Assembly: GCA_943789375.1 (NCBI GenBank)
Contig: CALSTX010000002.1
Location: 62,001-126,000 of the forward strand
DNA length: 64,000 nt
Origin: an uncultured Opitutales bacterium
Lineage (GTDB): Bacteria > Verrucomicrobiota > Verrucomicrobiia > Opitutales > Seribacteraceae
Reading direction: 5' to 3'
Positions 8,271 to 17,371 of the stretch are shown here, piece after piece. The notes under the pieces were generated by a model, which saw only the letters and a program-made list of their open reading frames with translations, searched no databases and had not been told where the DNA came from. Within the stretch, counting starts at the first letter, position 1. Each line of letters begins with the position of its first letter. Made by a program: the position numbers and the translations under genes.

Positions 8271-10460
8271 TTAGGATTCTGTTGAATCCTTTGCTTCTTC
8301 ACTGGTATCTTCTTTGGGTTGTTCGGAAGAATCATCCTTATCAGATTTCTCTTCTTCCATCGCCGCACGACGGCTAAGTTTTACCCGTCCTTTATCATCA
8401 ATACCGATACACTTTACGATGATTTCATCACCAAGTTTGCAAATATCTTCGGTTTTATTAACCCGAAAGTCGGCAAGTTCAGAAATATGGCAAAGCCCTT
8501 CTTTTCCGGGCAAGCATTCTACAAAAGCACCAAATTCCTTAACTCCACGAACAATACCGCGGTAAATTTTTCCAACTTCGATTTCACCGGTGACTAGGTC
8601 AATTTCCTGGAGAGCACGATTCATGGCTTCTGTATCCGTAGCATAGATTCTGATTTTACCACTGTTGTCTTCATCTATATCAATGTTTGCTCCGGTAACT
8701 TCAGTGATTCTGCGTATATTTTTTCCGCCTGGGCCGATTAAAGCACCAATCTTTTCGGGATCAATTTGAACGGTTTCAATACGGGGAGCATGATCGCGTA
8801 ATTCTTTACGATGTGAAGGTAAGGCTTCATCCATTTTATCAAGGATTTTGAAACGAGCTTCAGTAACTTGCTTGATTGCTTCTTTGGCAATATCGAAAGG
8901 AAGTCCTTGGATTTTGAGGTCTAACTGGAAACCTGTGACTCCGTCACGGGTTCCACATACCTTGAAGTCCATATCTCCGAAGTGATCTTCTGCTCCAATA
9001 ATATCGGTCAAGACAACATGCTTGGCAATTTCACCCGCTTCATTCATTTCGCAGACCAATCCAGTTGAAATTCCAGCAACGTGCTGACTGATGGGTACCC
9101 CGGCGTCCATAAGTGCAAGCGATCCGCCACAAACACTGGCCATGGAGGTTGATCCATTGGAGGCCATGATTTCGGATACAATTCTTATCGCGTAAGGAAA
9201 GTCATCCTCTGGGGGAAGAATCGGTAAAACTGATCTTTCCGCCAAAGCACCATGTCCAATTTCGCGACGACCGGTAAAACCAAAACGGCCTGCTTCTCCA
9301 ACTGAGAAAGGAGGGAAATTGTAGTGAAGGATGAAGGATTTCGCTGTTGGTCCGCCAGTGAGGCCATCGAGGTCTTGGACATCACGGCTAGTGCCTAATG
9401 TACTTAAAACCAAGGACTGGGTCTCACCTCGAGAAAAGATGGCAGATCCGTGAACACGTGGAAGAACTCCAGTTTCACAGGAAATTTCTCGGAGGTCAGC
9501 AGGTCCGCGACCATCCGCTCTTTTACCACGAATGAGAATGTTTTCACGATAAACTTCTTCCTGAATTACTTCAAAAGCCATACTCACATGATCCGGATCA
9601 AAGTCATCCCCGAACTTTTCTTCACAGGCTTTGGATGCATCTTCTTTTACTACATCAACTGCGACCTGACGCTCTTGCTTGGATGCGGCGAAGATTGCTT
9701 CTTCCATGCGATTGCCAGTAATTTCTCGGCAGAGGGCAAGTACTTCGTCAGGTGCTTTAACCAGATCAAATTCCTTTTTGGCTTTTCCACAAAGTTTAGC
9801 TAATTCACGCTGGGCAGCAATGATTTCCTGGATTGATTCATGAGCGAATTCAAGGGCTTCTATGAAGCGGGACTCAGGGATCTGATCTGCCGAACCTTCG
9901 ATCATCATCATTTCTTTCTCATTCCCTACATAAATGAGGTCCAAGCTGGAATCATACATTTCCTCGTTGTTGGGATTGACCACAAATTCGCCATTAATTT
10001 CACCTAAGCGAACACAGCCAATGGGACCATTCCAGGGAATGTCTGAAATCATGAGTGCGGCGGATGCGCCATTAACCATGAGGACATCGGCCTCATTAAT
10101 TTGATCGGTTGAAAGCAAATAGCCAATAATTTGGACCTCATTTAAGAAACCCTTAGGAAAAAGGGGACGTAAAGGACGGTCGCAAAGCCGAGAGGTTAAG
10201 ATTTCTTTCTCAGATGGTTTACCTTCACGCTTGAAGTAGCCACCTGGGAATCGACCGGCGGCGGTAAATTTTTCGCGGTAATCTACGGTCAGGGGAAAGA
10301 AATCCTGCCCTGGGCGTAGGGTAGTCGCTGCAGTGGCGGAAACAAAAACGGTTGTTTCTCCCATGGCGACGGTGACAGCTCCACTGGCTAAACCCGCTAG
10401 GGTGCCCGAGGAAAGTTGGATGCCGAGTTTTTCGGCGGTTACATTATGCTTTTGGTTCAT
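8271..10460 (-). CDS. pnp: Polyribonucleotide nucleotidyltransferase (PNPase)
   Basis: PNPase degrades RNA 3' to 5' by phosphorolysis and can also add 3' tails. The 729-residue product has the full order: first RNase PH domain (about 1-235, with [21 protein letters not shown]), helical linker, second RNase PH domain (about 300-550), KH domain ([20 protein letters not shown]) and S1 domain ([20 protein letters not shown]). A short acidic Ser/Glu/Asp-rich tail ends the protein. It lies downstream of rpsO in the classic order, with a leader region of about 170 bases and a strong terminator behind it. Confidence 0.98.
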   Translation of the reverse strand: MNQKHNVTAEKLGIQLSSGTLAGLASGAVTVAMGETTVFVSATAATTLRPGQDFFPLTVDYREKFTAAGRFPGGYFKREGKPSEKEILTSRLCDRPLRPLFPKGFLNEVQIIGYLLSTDQINEADVLMVNGASAALMISDIPWNGPIGCVRLGEINGEFVVNPNNEEMYDSSLDLIYVGNEKEMMMIEGSADQIPESRFIEALEFAHESIQEIIAAQRELAKLCGKAKKEFDLVKAPDEVLALCREITGNRMEEAIFAASKQERQVAVDVVKEDASKACEEKFGDDFDPDHVSMAFEVIQEEVYRENILIRGKRADGRGPADLREISCETGVLPRVHGSAIFSRGETQSLVLSTLGTSRDVQDLDGLTGGPTAKSFILHYNFPPFSVGEAGRFGFTGRREIGHGALAERSVLPILPPEDDFPYAIRIVSEIMASNGSTSMASVCGGSLALMDAGVPISQHVAGISTGLVCEMNEAGEIAKHVVLTDIIGAEDHFGDMDFKVCGTRDGVTGFQLDLKIQGLPFDIAKEAIKQVTEARFKILDKMDEALPSHRKELRDHAPRIETVQIDPEKIGALIGPGGKNIRRITEVTGANIDIDEDNSGKIRIYATDTEAMNRALQEIDLVTGEIEVGKIYRGIVRGVKEFGAFVECLPGKEGLCHISELADFRVNKTEDICKLGDEIIVKCIGIDDKGRVKLSRRAAMEEEKSDKDDSSEQPKEDTSEEAKDSTES

Positions 10461-10494
10461 TTTGCGTACTTACTGTTGTTTGTTTTGTTCATCC

Positions 10495-10524
10495 CTTCGA
10501 TTAGACCGGATTGTCGGGTCGAAG
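10495..10524 (-). promoter_or_regulatory. Hairpin in the pnp leader
   Basis: An inverted repeat pairs 10495-10500 (CTTCGA) with 10519-10524 (TCGAAG), with a smaller GAC/GTC pairing inside. It ends 35 bases upstream of the pnp start, in the rpsO-pnp spacer. In enterobacteria the pnp leader forms a stem cut by RNase III and used for PNPase self-control. A comparable role here is only inferred from position. Confidence 0.35.
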
Positions 10525-10590
10525 TCCCTCATATTTAACAATTTCCACCGCACACAAGCGTACTGTGGGTAGTTAAAATGGAGGGGAATT

Positions 10591-10605
10591 TACTCGTGAA
10601 TCACG
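10591..10605 (-). promoter_or_regulatory. Short perfect hairpin just after rpsO
   Basis: CTCGTG-ATT-CACGAG forms a six-pair stem with a three-base loop about 28 bases past the rpsO stop, without a T run. It could be a processing or 3'-end protecting stem between rpsO and pnp rather than a terminator. No function can be shown from sequence. Confidence 0.3.
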
Positions 10606-10633
10606 AGAATGAAAGGGTAAAAAGAAAAGGCGA

Positions 10634-10900
10634 TTATCGACGCAATTCAAGCTTTTCAATGATGGCTTGGTAGCGTTTCAGGTCTGTTCTTTTAAGATAA
10701 TCGAGAAGCTTTCTTCTTTTTGCCGCCATCAATAAAAGACCACGACGTGAATGAAAGTCCTTGCGATGGGATTTTAAGTGTTCCGTAAGGTGAGCGATAC
10801 GAGCACTGAGGAGAGCGATTTGAACTTCACTTGATCCGGTGTCTTTATCGTGGGAACGATTATTTTCGATTATATTTTTTTTATTTACTTGTTCTGACAT
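10634..10900 (-). CDS. rpsO: 30S ribosomal protein S15
   Basis: S15 is a primary binding protein of the 16S rRNA central domain and contributes to the bridge with the 50S subunit. The 88-residue product has the normal size and the family core: [40 protein letters not shown] and [20 protein letters not shown]. It heads the rpsO-pnp unit. Its start faces the gamma-glutamylcyclotransferase gene across a 237-base divergent spacer that contains a strong leader hairpin. Confidence 0.98.
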   Translation of the reverse strand: MSEQVNKKNIIENNRSHDKDTGSSEVQIALLSARIAHLTEHLKSHRKDFHSRRGLLLMAAKRRKLLDYLKRTDLKRYQAIIEKLELRR

Positions 10901-10926
10901 GATTTGATTTGGTTTCTTGGTTCGAA

Positions 10927-10946
10927 GGATTTACGAAAGTAAATCC
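10927..10946 (-). promoter_or_regulatory. Leader hairpin upstream of rpsO, possible S15 autoregulatory element
   Basis: A perfect eight-pair stem, GGATTTAC with GTAAATCC, closes a four-base loop (GAAA on the plus strand, TTTC on the minus strand). It ends 26 bases before the rpsO start. S15 represses its own translation through unrelated leader structures in several bacteria, so a hairpin at this position is a reasonable candidate. No T run follows on either strand, so a terminator is unlikely. Confidence 0.4.
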
Positions 10947-11137
10947 GCAACTTAGCCGAAGCCGAGTCGCCGTTTCGTCCAACATCTTTCAATAAAGATT
11001 ATGGTAAAACCAAGGGGGCAGGCAATTAAGCAGGCTCCTAACGATGGGCTCATACATTGACCAAATTCGGAGATTATACAAGCACGAATCCTATGCACTT
11101 GCCAGCCAATCAAAGGAAGGCTAGCAACGGAGGACCC

Positions 11138-11584
11138 ATGGATCTTTATTTTGCATATGGCTCAAATATGAATTTTAAACAAATGGCGTATCGCTGTCCA
11201 GGTGCTCGAATTCTCTGTAAAGCTTTCCTGCCCGATTGGAAATATTTTATAAATGGGAATGGATATGCGGGGGTTGAGCAGTCTAAGGGGGATGTGGTTT
11301 ACGGAGGTCTTTGGGAATTACAGCCAGCACACTGGAAAGAGTTAGACCTCTACGAAGCTGTTGATCAAGGATTCTATAAAAAAGTAAAAGTTCGCGTCTT
11401 TATTGAAACAGAAAGCAGAACAAAAGAATCTCTAGTTTACCTATATCTATCGAATAATTACGAATACGGAACTCCGTCCGAAGAATACCAATCGATTGTA
11501 CTCCAGGGAGCACGAGATCTAGATCTTATGCCTGGCTATTTGCAAGCATTGGCTAAGTGGGGGGATAACAGGCAAAAAAAATGA
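11138..11584 (+). CDS. Gamma-glutamylcyclotransferase-like protein
   Basis: The product of 148 residues belongs to the AIG2/GGCT-like fold. It opens with MDLYFAYGSNM, whose YGSN loop binds the substrate backbone, and has a glutamate near residue 73 (LYEAV) where the family acid/base Glu lies. Enzymes of this type cyclise gamma-glutamyl amino acids or gamma-glutamylamines to release 5-oxoproline. The start at 11138 is preferred over an upstream ATG at 11057 because it places the conserved block at the N-terminus and follows a good ribosome site (AACGGAGGA, 11127-11135 region). Its stop overlaps the next start by four bases (ATGA). The downstream gene is a 5-oxoprolinase, so product and substrate match. 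Confidence 0.85.
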   Translation: MDLYFAYGSNMNFKQMAYRCPGARILCKAFLPDWKYFINGNGYAGVEQSKGDVVYGGLWELQPAHWKELDLYEAVDQGFYKKVKVRVFIETESRTKESLVYLYLSNNYEYGTPSEEYQSIVLQGARDLDLMPGYLQALAKWGDNRQKK

Positions 11585-14500
11585 GTGGGAAAACTTGGGA
11601 TTTTTTTGTCGATACCGGGGGAACCTTTACCGATTGTTTAGCCCGCTCAGATCAGGGAGTTTTTCACCGCGTAAAGGTTCTTTCCCGTGGTTCATTATCT
11701 GCAGAAATTGGTTATGTGTCCGGATGCAATCAATTTGCCCTTTGTTCTAATCCTAATTGGCCAAAGGGTTTTATCGAAGGCATGGCCATTCAGATTTCAG
11801 GCTCCCTCTCCTTGAATGCACATATTATTTCCTGGGATCCACACTCTTTGGTTTTAAAGTTGGATCAGGATTTGCCGGTCTCGCTTGAACCTGGAACGAC
11901 CTTTCAGATTAATACCCCGTGGGAAGCACCGATATTAGGTATGAAGCTAATCTTGGCGAGGCAGGGAATTTCCATCAAGGAAGTGAGTATTCGAATGCGT
12001 TTGGCAACCACCAGGTGTACGAATGCTCTTCTAGAGCAAACCGGGGAAAGTCCGGTTCTATTTGTCACTTCTGGGTTTGCTGACTTGCTCGAGATCGGGG
12101 ACCAGCGAAGAATGAATCTCTTTGACCTCATTCCCCAAAAGCGAAAAACATTGACCAACGAGGTAGTCGAAGTGGATGAAAGGCTAGACCAAGATGGGGA
12201 AGTGCTGGTGTCACCCGATCTTTCACGGGTAAGAAAGCAGGCACAGCAAGCGTTGGAAAATGGATCAAAAACCGCGGCAGTATCCCTTCTTCACTCTTAT
12301 TTAAATCCAGAGCATGAAAAGCAAGTGGCTGAGGTGTTGCGAGAATCTGGATTTGATGTGGTGATCGAGTCTTCAAAGCTTCATCCTTTTATCAAGTGGT
12401 TACCTCGTTGTGAAAGTGCCGTGGTCGAAGCTTACCTCTATATTATTTTATATGAATATCTGAATCGGGTGGAGTCTGAACTCGGAACCAACGGAACACT
12501 TTTGGTGAATACCAGTGCTGGTGGTTTAATTGATCGTGCTCAATACCGTGCGATTGACAGTTTGCTAAGCGGTCCAGCTGCTGGGGTCGTGGGTGCTTCA
12601 TCCATTGCAAAAAGTTGTGGGCAACGCGATTCGATTAATTTGGACATGGGCGGAACGAGCACTGATGTTTCCAGGTGCTCTGGAACCTTTGCTTATCAAG
12701 CTAATCATCGCGTAGGCGATGCACATGTAACTAACTTAGCGATGAAGTTAGAAACAGTCGCTGCGGGTGGCGGTTCTGTTTGCCATGAAGAAAATGGCTT
12801 GCTTCGAGTTGGCCCGGCAAGTGCCGGGGCTTATCCAGGACCTGCTTGTTATGGTTTTGGAGGACCTTTTTGCCTAACGGATGTAAACCTTTTGCTCGGT
12901 CGCTTAGATTCTTCCCGTTTTGCTACTCCAGTCGTTCTTGCTGATGCAGAGCAGAGATTGCAGGAAATGATACACAAAACAGGGAAGTCTAAAAAAGATC
13001 TTCTCGAAGGTTTTGTAAGCTTGGCGAATGACTCTATGGCCAATGCGATTCGAAAAATTTCAATTGAAGAAGGCTATGATCCATCCAATCATGCTCTAGT
13101 CGCATTCGGGGGTGCTGGGGGGCAACATGCCTGCGGAGTTGCGACCAAGTTAGGAATGTCCACCATCTTATCCCCTGCGGACTCAGGGCTTTTGAGTGCT
13201 TATGGACTGTTATGCTCCAAAGTTGAGCGAATAATTACCCGGTCTATTATGGCCCCGGTTTGTGCAAAATTTATTAAAGGTTTGGAGCAAGAGATGGTTG
13301 AGGAGGGGGTAAATTCGATAGCGAAGGTGGGAGAAAGAGGCCGTGTTTACGAAAAAATTGCTCTCGTTCGGTTTTACGGTCAGGATTCAACACTCGAGAT
13401 TATTTATCAGGATCCAGCAGAAATTGAGCAAGCGTTTCGTTTGAAGTTTACCCATATCTTTGGTTATTTTCCTTCGGGGAAAACCGTCGAGCTTCACTCT
13501 TTAAGATTACGCTTGGTAGGTTCTTCGAAGAGTAGGGGAGTAGAATCTTTTGGAAGGGATCGCATTTCGGTCAGTCCTTTGTCCCATGATTCGAGATATG
13601 TTCGGGGCTCTCTTCGGGCTGGCAGTGTTATTGAAGGGCCCTGCCTGGTCGTTGATGATTTTGGTACTTTATGGGTAGAGGAAGGATGGGAAGCACAGGT
13701 GGGGGACTTGGGCACGCTTCGCTTGAATCGTATGCAGGCCCTTCCTCCCGCACACAAACTAGGTTCGGTGCGGAGAGAATTATTCTCCAGTAAATTTCAG
13801 TGTTTAGCGGATGAAATGGGAAGCCAATTGGAGAGGACATCCTTATCGGTCAATATTAGGGAAAGGTATGATTTTTCTTGTGCCTTACTTGATGACCAAG
13901 GCTACTTAGTTGCCAATGCACCCCATATTCCAGTCCACTTGGGAGCTATGGGTTTATTTACTCGGTGCCTGCTTAAAAAATTCACTTCTTTATCCAAAGG
14001 AGACATCCTTGTTTCTAATCATCCCGCATTTGGTGGTTCTCATTTGCCGGATGTATCTCTACTTGCCCCCGTTTTCGGTGTTTCTGGTGCTCCTGTTTGT
14101 TATGTTGCCAATCGTGCTCACCACGCTGAGATTGGAGGAATTTCCCCAGGTTCAATGCCTGCAGGTGCAAAGAGTTTAGCAGAGGAGGGTATCGTGATTG
14201 TTCCCCAGTTTTTGTTTCAGGAGGGTAAGGATCAAATAGATAGAATTATCGGACTTCTGCAAGAAGGGCTTTATCCAAGCCGGCAGTTGGCAGAAAATAG
14301 AGCAGATTTGTCCGCCCAAGTTGCATCCCTGCGACATGGTGTGAATGCGTTGGAAGCCTTACTCTCAACCTTCGGAGAAGACGAAATTCTTTTTCAGATG
14401 AAATCCTTACGAGAGGAATCCAAGGCTAGCTGTGTCGAATACCTTCAAAAATGGGGGTCCCAGCAATTGGTTGGGGAAGAATTCTTAGATGATGGTAATA

Positions 14501-15315
14501 TTTTGAAATTAAAAGTTACCATTACACATGGTCAGGCCACCTTTGACTTTTCCGGGACTTCCCCTGTTCGTCAGGATAATTTGAATGCAACGGAAGCAAT
14601 CGTGTACAGTGTGGTATGTTATTGTTTACGAGTACTTATTAATTCTGAGCTTCCTCTTAATGAAGGCTTACTTGATCCCATTAAAATAATTGTGCCTTCT
14701 GGTACATTGTTGAATCCAGGCTTTGTCTCTGATCCCAGGCAATACCCAGGAGTGGCTGGAGGAAATGTTGAAATCAGTCAACGATTGGTAGACTTAATTC
14801 TTAGCTCGGTATTTGAGGTGTCCGCCTGTTCTCAAGGCACCATGAATAACCTGACCTTTGGGAACCAAAGCTTTAGCCATTATGAAACTATTTGTGGAGG
14901 GTCTGGGGCTAAGATTGGTCAGGAGGGAACTTCCGCAGTTCAGGTACATATGACTAATACGGCTATTACGGACCCTGAAATTCTGGAATCTCGATTTCCT
15001 GTCCGTTTACTTATATCCCGAATCCGGCAAGAATCTGGAGGATCCGGTTCCTGGTCTGGGGGAAATGGGGTGGAGAGGGAATATCTATTCAAGGAAAACA
15101 CCCAGTTTTCTTTGCTCACACAGCGCCGGGTTGCGGGAGCACAAGGTTTGCATGGTGGGCAGGATGGAGAAACAGGTAAACAGGTGGTGATTCGGTCGAC
15201 TGGCGAACGAGAGATTCTTGGATCTTTTTACTCTGGGCTAGCAAAAAAGGGAGACCGTCTTCTTATCCAAACGCCTGGAGGAGGAGGGGTGGGGGAACAA
15301 GACCTCCTTACCTGA
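11581..15315 (+). CDS. Fused hydantoinase A/B protein, 5-oxoprolinase type
   Basis: This 1244-residue protein joins the HyuA and HyuB halves that are separate genes in many bacteria, matching the length and order of eukaryotic-type ATP-dependent 5-oxoprolinase. The enzyme opens 5-oxo-L-proline to glutamate. Seen are the N-terminal nucleotide-binding start (FFVDTGGTFTDCLA), NLDMGGTSTDVS near 355, and AFGGAGGQHACGVA near 510. The HyuB half begins near residue 720 (RRELFSSKFQCLADEMGSQL) with PHIPVHLGAMG and SNHPAFGGSHLPDV, and the C-terminus is glycine-rich (TPGGGGVG). Coupling to a gamma-glutamylcyclotransferase-like gene favours oxoproline over hydantoin as substrate. A hydantoinase or acetophenone-carboxylase-like role cannot be excluded from sequence alone. 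Confidence 0.9.
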   Translation: MSGKTWDFFVDTGGTFTDCLARSDQGVFHRVKVLSRGSLSAEIGYVSGCNQFALCSNPNWPKGFIEGMAIQISGSLSLNAHIISWDPHSLVLKLDQDLPVSLEPGTTFQINTPWEAPILGMKLILARQGISIKEVSIRMRLATTRCTNALLEQTGESPVLFVTSGFADLLEIGDQRRMNLFDLIPQKRKTLTNEVVEVDERLDQDGEVLVSPDLSRVRKQAQQALENGSKTAAVSLLHSYLNPEHEKQVAEVLRESGFDVVIESSKLHPFIKWLPRCESAVVEAYLYIILYEYLNRVESELGTNGTLLVNTSAGGLIDRAQYRAIDSLLSGPAAGVVGASSIAKSCGQRDSINLDMGGTSTDVSRCSGTFAYQANHRVGDAHVTNLAMKLETVAAGGGSVCHEENGLLRVGPASAGAYPGPACYGFGGPFCLTDVNLLLGRLDSSRFATPVVLADAEQRLQEMIHKTGKSKKDLLEGFVSLANDSMANAIRKISIEEGYDPSNHALVAFGGAGGQHACGVATKLGMSTILSPADSGLLSAYGLLCSKVERIITRSIMAPVCAKFIKGLEQEMVEEGVNSIAKVGERGRVYEKIALVRFYGQDSTLEIIYQDPAEIEQAFRLKFTHIFGYFPSGKTVELHSLRLRLVGSSKSRGVESFGRDRISVSPLSHDSRYVRGSLRAGSVIEGPCLVVDDFGTLWVEEGWEAQVGDLGTLRLNRMQALPPAHKLGSVRRELFSSKFQCLADEMGSQLERTSLSVNIRERYDFSCALLDDQGYLVANAPHIPVHLGAMGLFTRCLLKKFTSLSKGDILVSNHPAFGGSHLPDVSLLAPVFGVSGAPVCYVANRAHHAEIGGISPGSMPAGAKSLAEEGIVIVPQFLFQEGKDQIDRIIGLLQEGLYPSRQLAENRADLSAQVASLRHGVNALEALLSTFGEDEILFQMKSLREESKASCVEYLQKWGSQQLVGEEFLDDGNILKLKVTITHGQATFDFSGTSPVRQDNLNATEAIVYSVVCYCLRVLINSELPLNEGLLDPIKIIVPSGTLLNPGFVSDPRQYPGVAGGNVEISQRLVDLILSSVFEVSACSQGTMNNLTFGNQSFSHYETICGGSGAKIGQEGTSAVQVHMTNTAITDPEILESRFPVRLLISRIRQESGGSGSWSGGNGVEREYLFKENTQFSLLTQRRVAGAQGLHGGQDGETGKQVVIRSTGEREILGSFYSGLAKKGDRLLIQTPGGGGVGEQDLLT

Positions 15316-15849
15316 GGTGATAGTTATCACTGTATATATATTTTACATCTTTGGTTTTGGATTTGGATGTTGTGAAAATTAATTCAGTCTTGAAATGAAT
15401 TTCATTCATAAAGTAGGGGGTAGAATTTTTGCAGATGTATACATTTTAGCCATTTCTTTTATTTACTGAGAAATCGTTGAAATTGGCACACTCCATGTAA
15501 CAAGGGTTACAATATTTAAACATGAAGGAAACATAATGGAAAACTTTGATATTTTAGAAAACAGCAAAACAAAAGATTTTATTCGATTTATATTAGCGCT
15601 ATCTGCTGGAGTTATTCTCGCATTATCTACGGTACTTTTTTTAGGAATTATTAGTTTATGATTCTGTCCACAGATGTGTTTTTGAAATAAATTCATACCT
15701 TACACCCATGGCATGTCTAGTAGGTAAAGATAATTTGATATTATAAAACAACCAGATTCAGATAAGTTCTTTTTTATTTGTATGGTGTATTAATCTATAC
15801 TGTTCAAAGAATTTACAATCTAATGATATTTTGATTATTTTATTGTCCT
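15316..15849. other. AT-rich spacer with a hairpin and one small ORF
   Basis: This 534-base stretch holds a six-pair hairpin at 15317-15330 (GTGATA-GT-TATCAC) two bases after the oxoprolinase stop. The hairpin is followed by an AT-rich run ending in TTTT and could be a weak terminator. A small membrane-protein ORF lies at 15536-15661. The remainder, including 15662-15849, is AT-rich without recognisable coding or RNA genes. Confidence 0.5.
15536..15661 (+). CDS. Small single-span membrane protein candidate
   Basis: A 41-residue ORF begins with ATG at 15536, five bases after AAGGAA (15525-15530), a good ribosome site. The product has a polar N-terminus (MENFDILENSKTKDF) and then one hydrophobic helix (about residues 18-40). 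There is no homology I recognise. Support comes from the ribosome site and the clear membrane pattern in a spacer that otherwise looks empty. Confidence 0.4.
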   Translation: MENFDILENSKTKDFIRFILALSAGVILALSTVLFLGIISL

Positions 15850-16476
15850 ATGGACATATTCTTACTGATGAAAGGATCGCAGGTAGGTCCTTATCAGTTT
15901 ACGGATATTCAAGGTTGGGTTAAGGCAGGTTACATAAAGGAGGATGACCCTGCGTGGTTTGAAGGTTGTGATGATTGGGTTAAGGTAAAGGAGATACCTG
16001 GCTTTGATTCGTCTCATGATGATCATAATTTATCCAGCGATTTATTACCTCCTTTTGAGGCTTATTTTGGGAGCGAGCCTTACATCTTTATCAGCTATGC
16101 CCATAAAGACTCAGAATTTGTTTTCAATGAAATCAGTGCCTTGCACGACGCGGGGTACCATATTTGGTACGATGAAGGAATTGAGGCAAGCAATGAATGG
16201 CCAGAGGAAATTGCAAATACAGTGATCGGGTGCACCGCTTTTCTTGTTTTTGTTTCTCCTCGTTCGACGGCATCAGTTAATTGTAGAAACGAGATTAATC
16301 TTCCACTTAATGAAGATAAGCCGTTTCTGGCAGTTCATATCGAGGAGTCCGCTCTTCCACCTGGGCTTCGTCTCCGCATGGGAGACCTTCAGGCCATCCT
16401 AAAATATAAGCTGCCTCAAGATCGATATGATAAAAAGCTCTACGATGCTTTGGAGCATTTACTTGGAAGGAAATAG
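15850..16476 (+). CDS. GYF_2-TIR protein, N-terminal half of a nonsense-split GYF-TIR-TM-FGE gene
   Basis: The open frame gives 208 residues. Residues 1-52 resemble the GYF_2 domain (GPYQFTDIQGWVKAGYI, DDPAWFEGCDDWVKVKEIP). Residues 76-205 are a TIR domain of the TIR_2 type (EPYIFISYAHKDSEFVF, WYDEGIEASNEWPEEI, FLVFVSPRSTASVNCRNEIN). Glu148 in CRNEIN sits where catalytic Glu is found in NAD-cleaving TIRs. The frame stops at TAG (16474-16476), but the same frame continues open for 265 codons into a membrane segment and FGE domain, so the original gene was probably one protein. The 208-residue fragment could still be made and fold alone. Its original role, signalling or defence, is unknown. Confidence 0.7.
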   Translation: MDIFLLMKGSQVGPYQFTDIQGWVKAGYIKEDDPAWFEGCDDWVKVKEIPGFDSSHDDHNLSSDLLPPFEAYFGSEPYIFISYAHKDSEFVFNEISALHDAGYHIWYDEGIEASNEWPEEIANTVIGCTAFLVFVSPRSTASVNCRNEINLPLNEDKPFLAVHIEESALPPGLRLRMGDLQAILKYKLPQDRYDKKLYDALEHLLGRK

Positions 16477-17343
16477 AAAAAAGTAAGGCCGGAATCTGCA
16501 AGCCCCACAAAGTTTGCCCAAACAAATCCCGATTATGTAAGCAGTCCCAAGTCCCGGAAAAAGAAAAAGATTGTATCTCAGCAGTCTAAGGTAGTCATCG
16601 CTCCAGCCAAAAAAAAATTGCCGAGGCCGGCTGGCTTAGTAATCGCCCTTTTATTGGGTTTATTCGGTACCTACCAATTTCTTATCAACAAATATAAATC
16701 CCCACCTGATGAGGGGGCTGTGTCGCGACTTGTTTCTGATAGCCGACCGGAAGAGGGGGAATCTTGGGCGTCCCCGGTTACGGGGATGGAGAAAGTGTGG
16801 TGTAACCCTGGTACATTTATGATGGGAAGCCTTCCCAATGAGGTAGTAAGAGTAGATAGTTTGCCAGTGGAGATGATTGATTGGAATGCCGCCGTGTCGT
16901 TTTGTGAGGAATTGAATCGTAAAGAAAATTTACCATCTGGTTGGTCTTTTCATTTACCAACAGAAGAACAGTGGGAATACGCATGCCGCGCTGGCACCTC
17001 AAGTTCGTATTCCTTTGGTAACCAAATTGAGCTCAAAGATGCCAAGTGGAGTGACGGGGGAAGCACCAACCGAACTGTGGAAGTTGGGCAATTCGAACCA
17101 AACCCGTGGGGTTTCCATGACATGCATGGAAATGTGTGGGAGTGGTGTTTAGATTGGTATGGAGACTACGCCGCATCAGATATCACAGACCCAACCGGCC
17201 CTCTAATCGGCCAAAAACGAATAAGAAGGAGTGGTTCGTGGTTAAACACTGCTATTCTTTTACGGTCAGGATAGAGATTTGAATCAGACCCAATTGATAA
17301 GTACGGATACATTGGTTTTCGAGTCTGCCTGTCCAAGTTTTAA
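16477..17343 (+). pseudogene. Transmembrane plus FGE/SUMF1-like half of the split TIR gene, decayed
   Basis: In the same frame as the preceding TIR ORF, and with no frameshift, lie a basic linker (47 codons), a membrane helix (AGLVIALLLGLFGTYQFLI) and a formylglycine-generating-enzyme/SUMF1-like domain (GTFMMGSLPNE, LPTEEQWEYACRAGTSSSYSFG, WGFHDMHGNVWEWCLDWYGD). Three defects are visible. TAG at 16474-16476 separates it from the TIR half. TAG at 17272-17274 replaces the usual aromatic codon in the LRS(A/G)YR motif, with RFESDP and IGFRVC following in frame to TAA at 17341. About 45 residues are missing between FMMGSLPNE and LPVEMIDWNAAV, where the VTQxQW segment belongs. The piece 16618-17274 is open, but its only start is a TTG inside the membrane-anchor region. 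Confidence 0.75.
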
Positions 17344-17371
17344 CAAGAGCCAGGTGGGCTTTGGCCAAAAC

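Noticed and set aside
15463-15696. 77-codon ORF on the minus strand
   Set aside because: It has no ribosome site or protein-like composition, and it overlaps the better supported plus-strand small ORF.
15850-17343. TAG reassigned to a sense codon
   Set aside because: TAG ends other clearly complete genes in the window (for example at 40736, 37075 and 37444), so it is a normal stop here.
16477-17343. FGE domain as a diversity-generating retroelement target
   Set aside because: No reverse transcriptase or template repeat was found in the window, and the C-terminus is interrupted by a stop.
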